A stretch of 6,057 nucleotides of DNA from Eubacteriales bacterium. Its GTDB lineage: Bacteria > Bacillota > Clostridia > Christensenellales > CAG-138. Below, piece by piece: positions 6,057-6,057 of the stretch (position 1 is its first letter; every line of letters begins with the position of its first letter). The DNA lies in assembly GCA_028703645.1 (NCBI GenBank), contig JAQVML010000099.1, positions 1 to 6,057 of the forward strand. Reading direction: 5' to 3'. The position numbers and the translations under genes are program-made. The notes below the pieces were generated by a model, which had not been told where the DNA came from, searched no databases, and worked only from the letters and a program-made list of their open reading frames with translations.

Positions 6057-6057
6057 A

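Overview
The window looks like an ordinary chromosomal stretch from a Gram-positive-type bacterium, most likely a member of the Bacillota/Clostridia. The reasons are strong purine-rich ribosome binding sites in front of the genes, compact U-tailed hairpin terminators, moderate GC by eye, and the protein families present. This assignment is an inference; there is no rRNA or other marker gene. I see no tRNA, CRISPR array, transposase, phage gene or attachment site.

Left half, plus strand (1-3506). A tightly packed gene run enters from the left edge. It starts with the 3' part of a large surface protein that has tandem Ig-like/CARDB-like domains, one membrane span and an unusually long, low-complexity cytoplasmic tail. 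Next, 7 nt downstream, is a DUF2461-family protein of about 226 residues that begins at a GTG codon. After 35 nt comes a 99-residue protein with two membrane spans. A weak-tailed hairpin (3016-3044) then separates these from a YpeA-like GNAT acetyltransferase (3066-3506). An 11-bp hairpin with U-tracts on both sides (3527-3578) closes the plus-strand block and also serves the convergent gene.

Right half, minus strand (3608-6057). Reading leftwards from the right edge, there is a small membrane-anchored protein whose extracytoplasmic part is built from 11/22-residue repeats (5634-6056, start uncertain at the window edge). A textbook terminator follows (5597-5620), then a roughly 100-nt leader containing a long hairpin. 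Last is a 629-residue polytopic membrane protein with the layout of a GT-C-type, lipid-phosphosugar-dependent glycosyltransferase (3608-5497).

Taken together, four of the six proteins are membrane or cell-surface proteins, so the theme is the cell envelope. I cannot show that they form one pathway, and I do not see a clear undescribed multi-gene system. The most unusual points are the 210-residue cytoplasmic tail of the Ig-like surface protein, the hendecad-repeat anchor protein, and the orphan GT-C-like enzyme with its structured leader.
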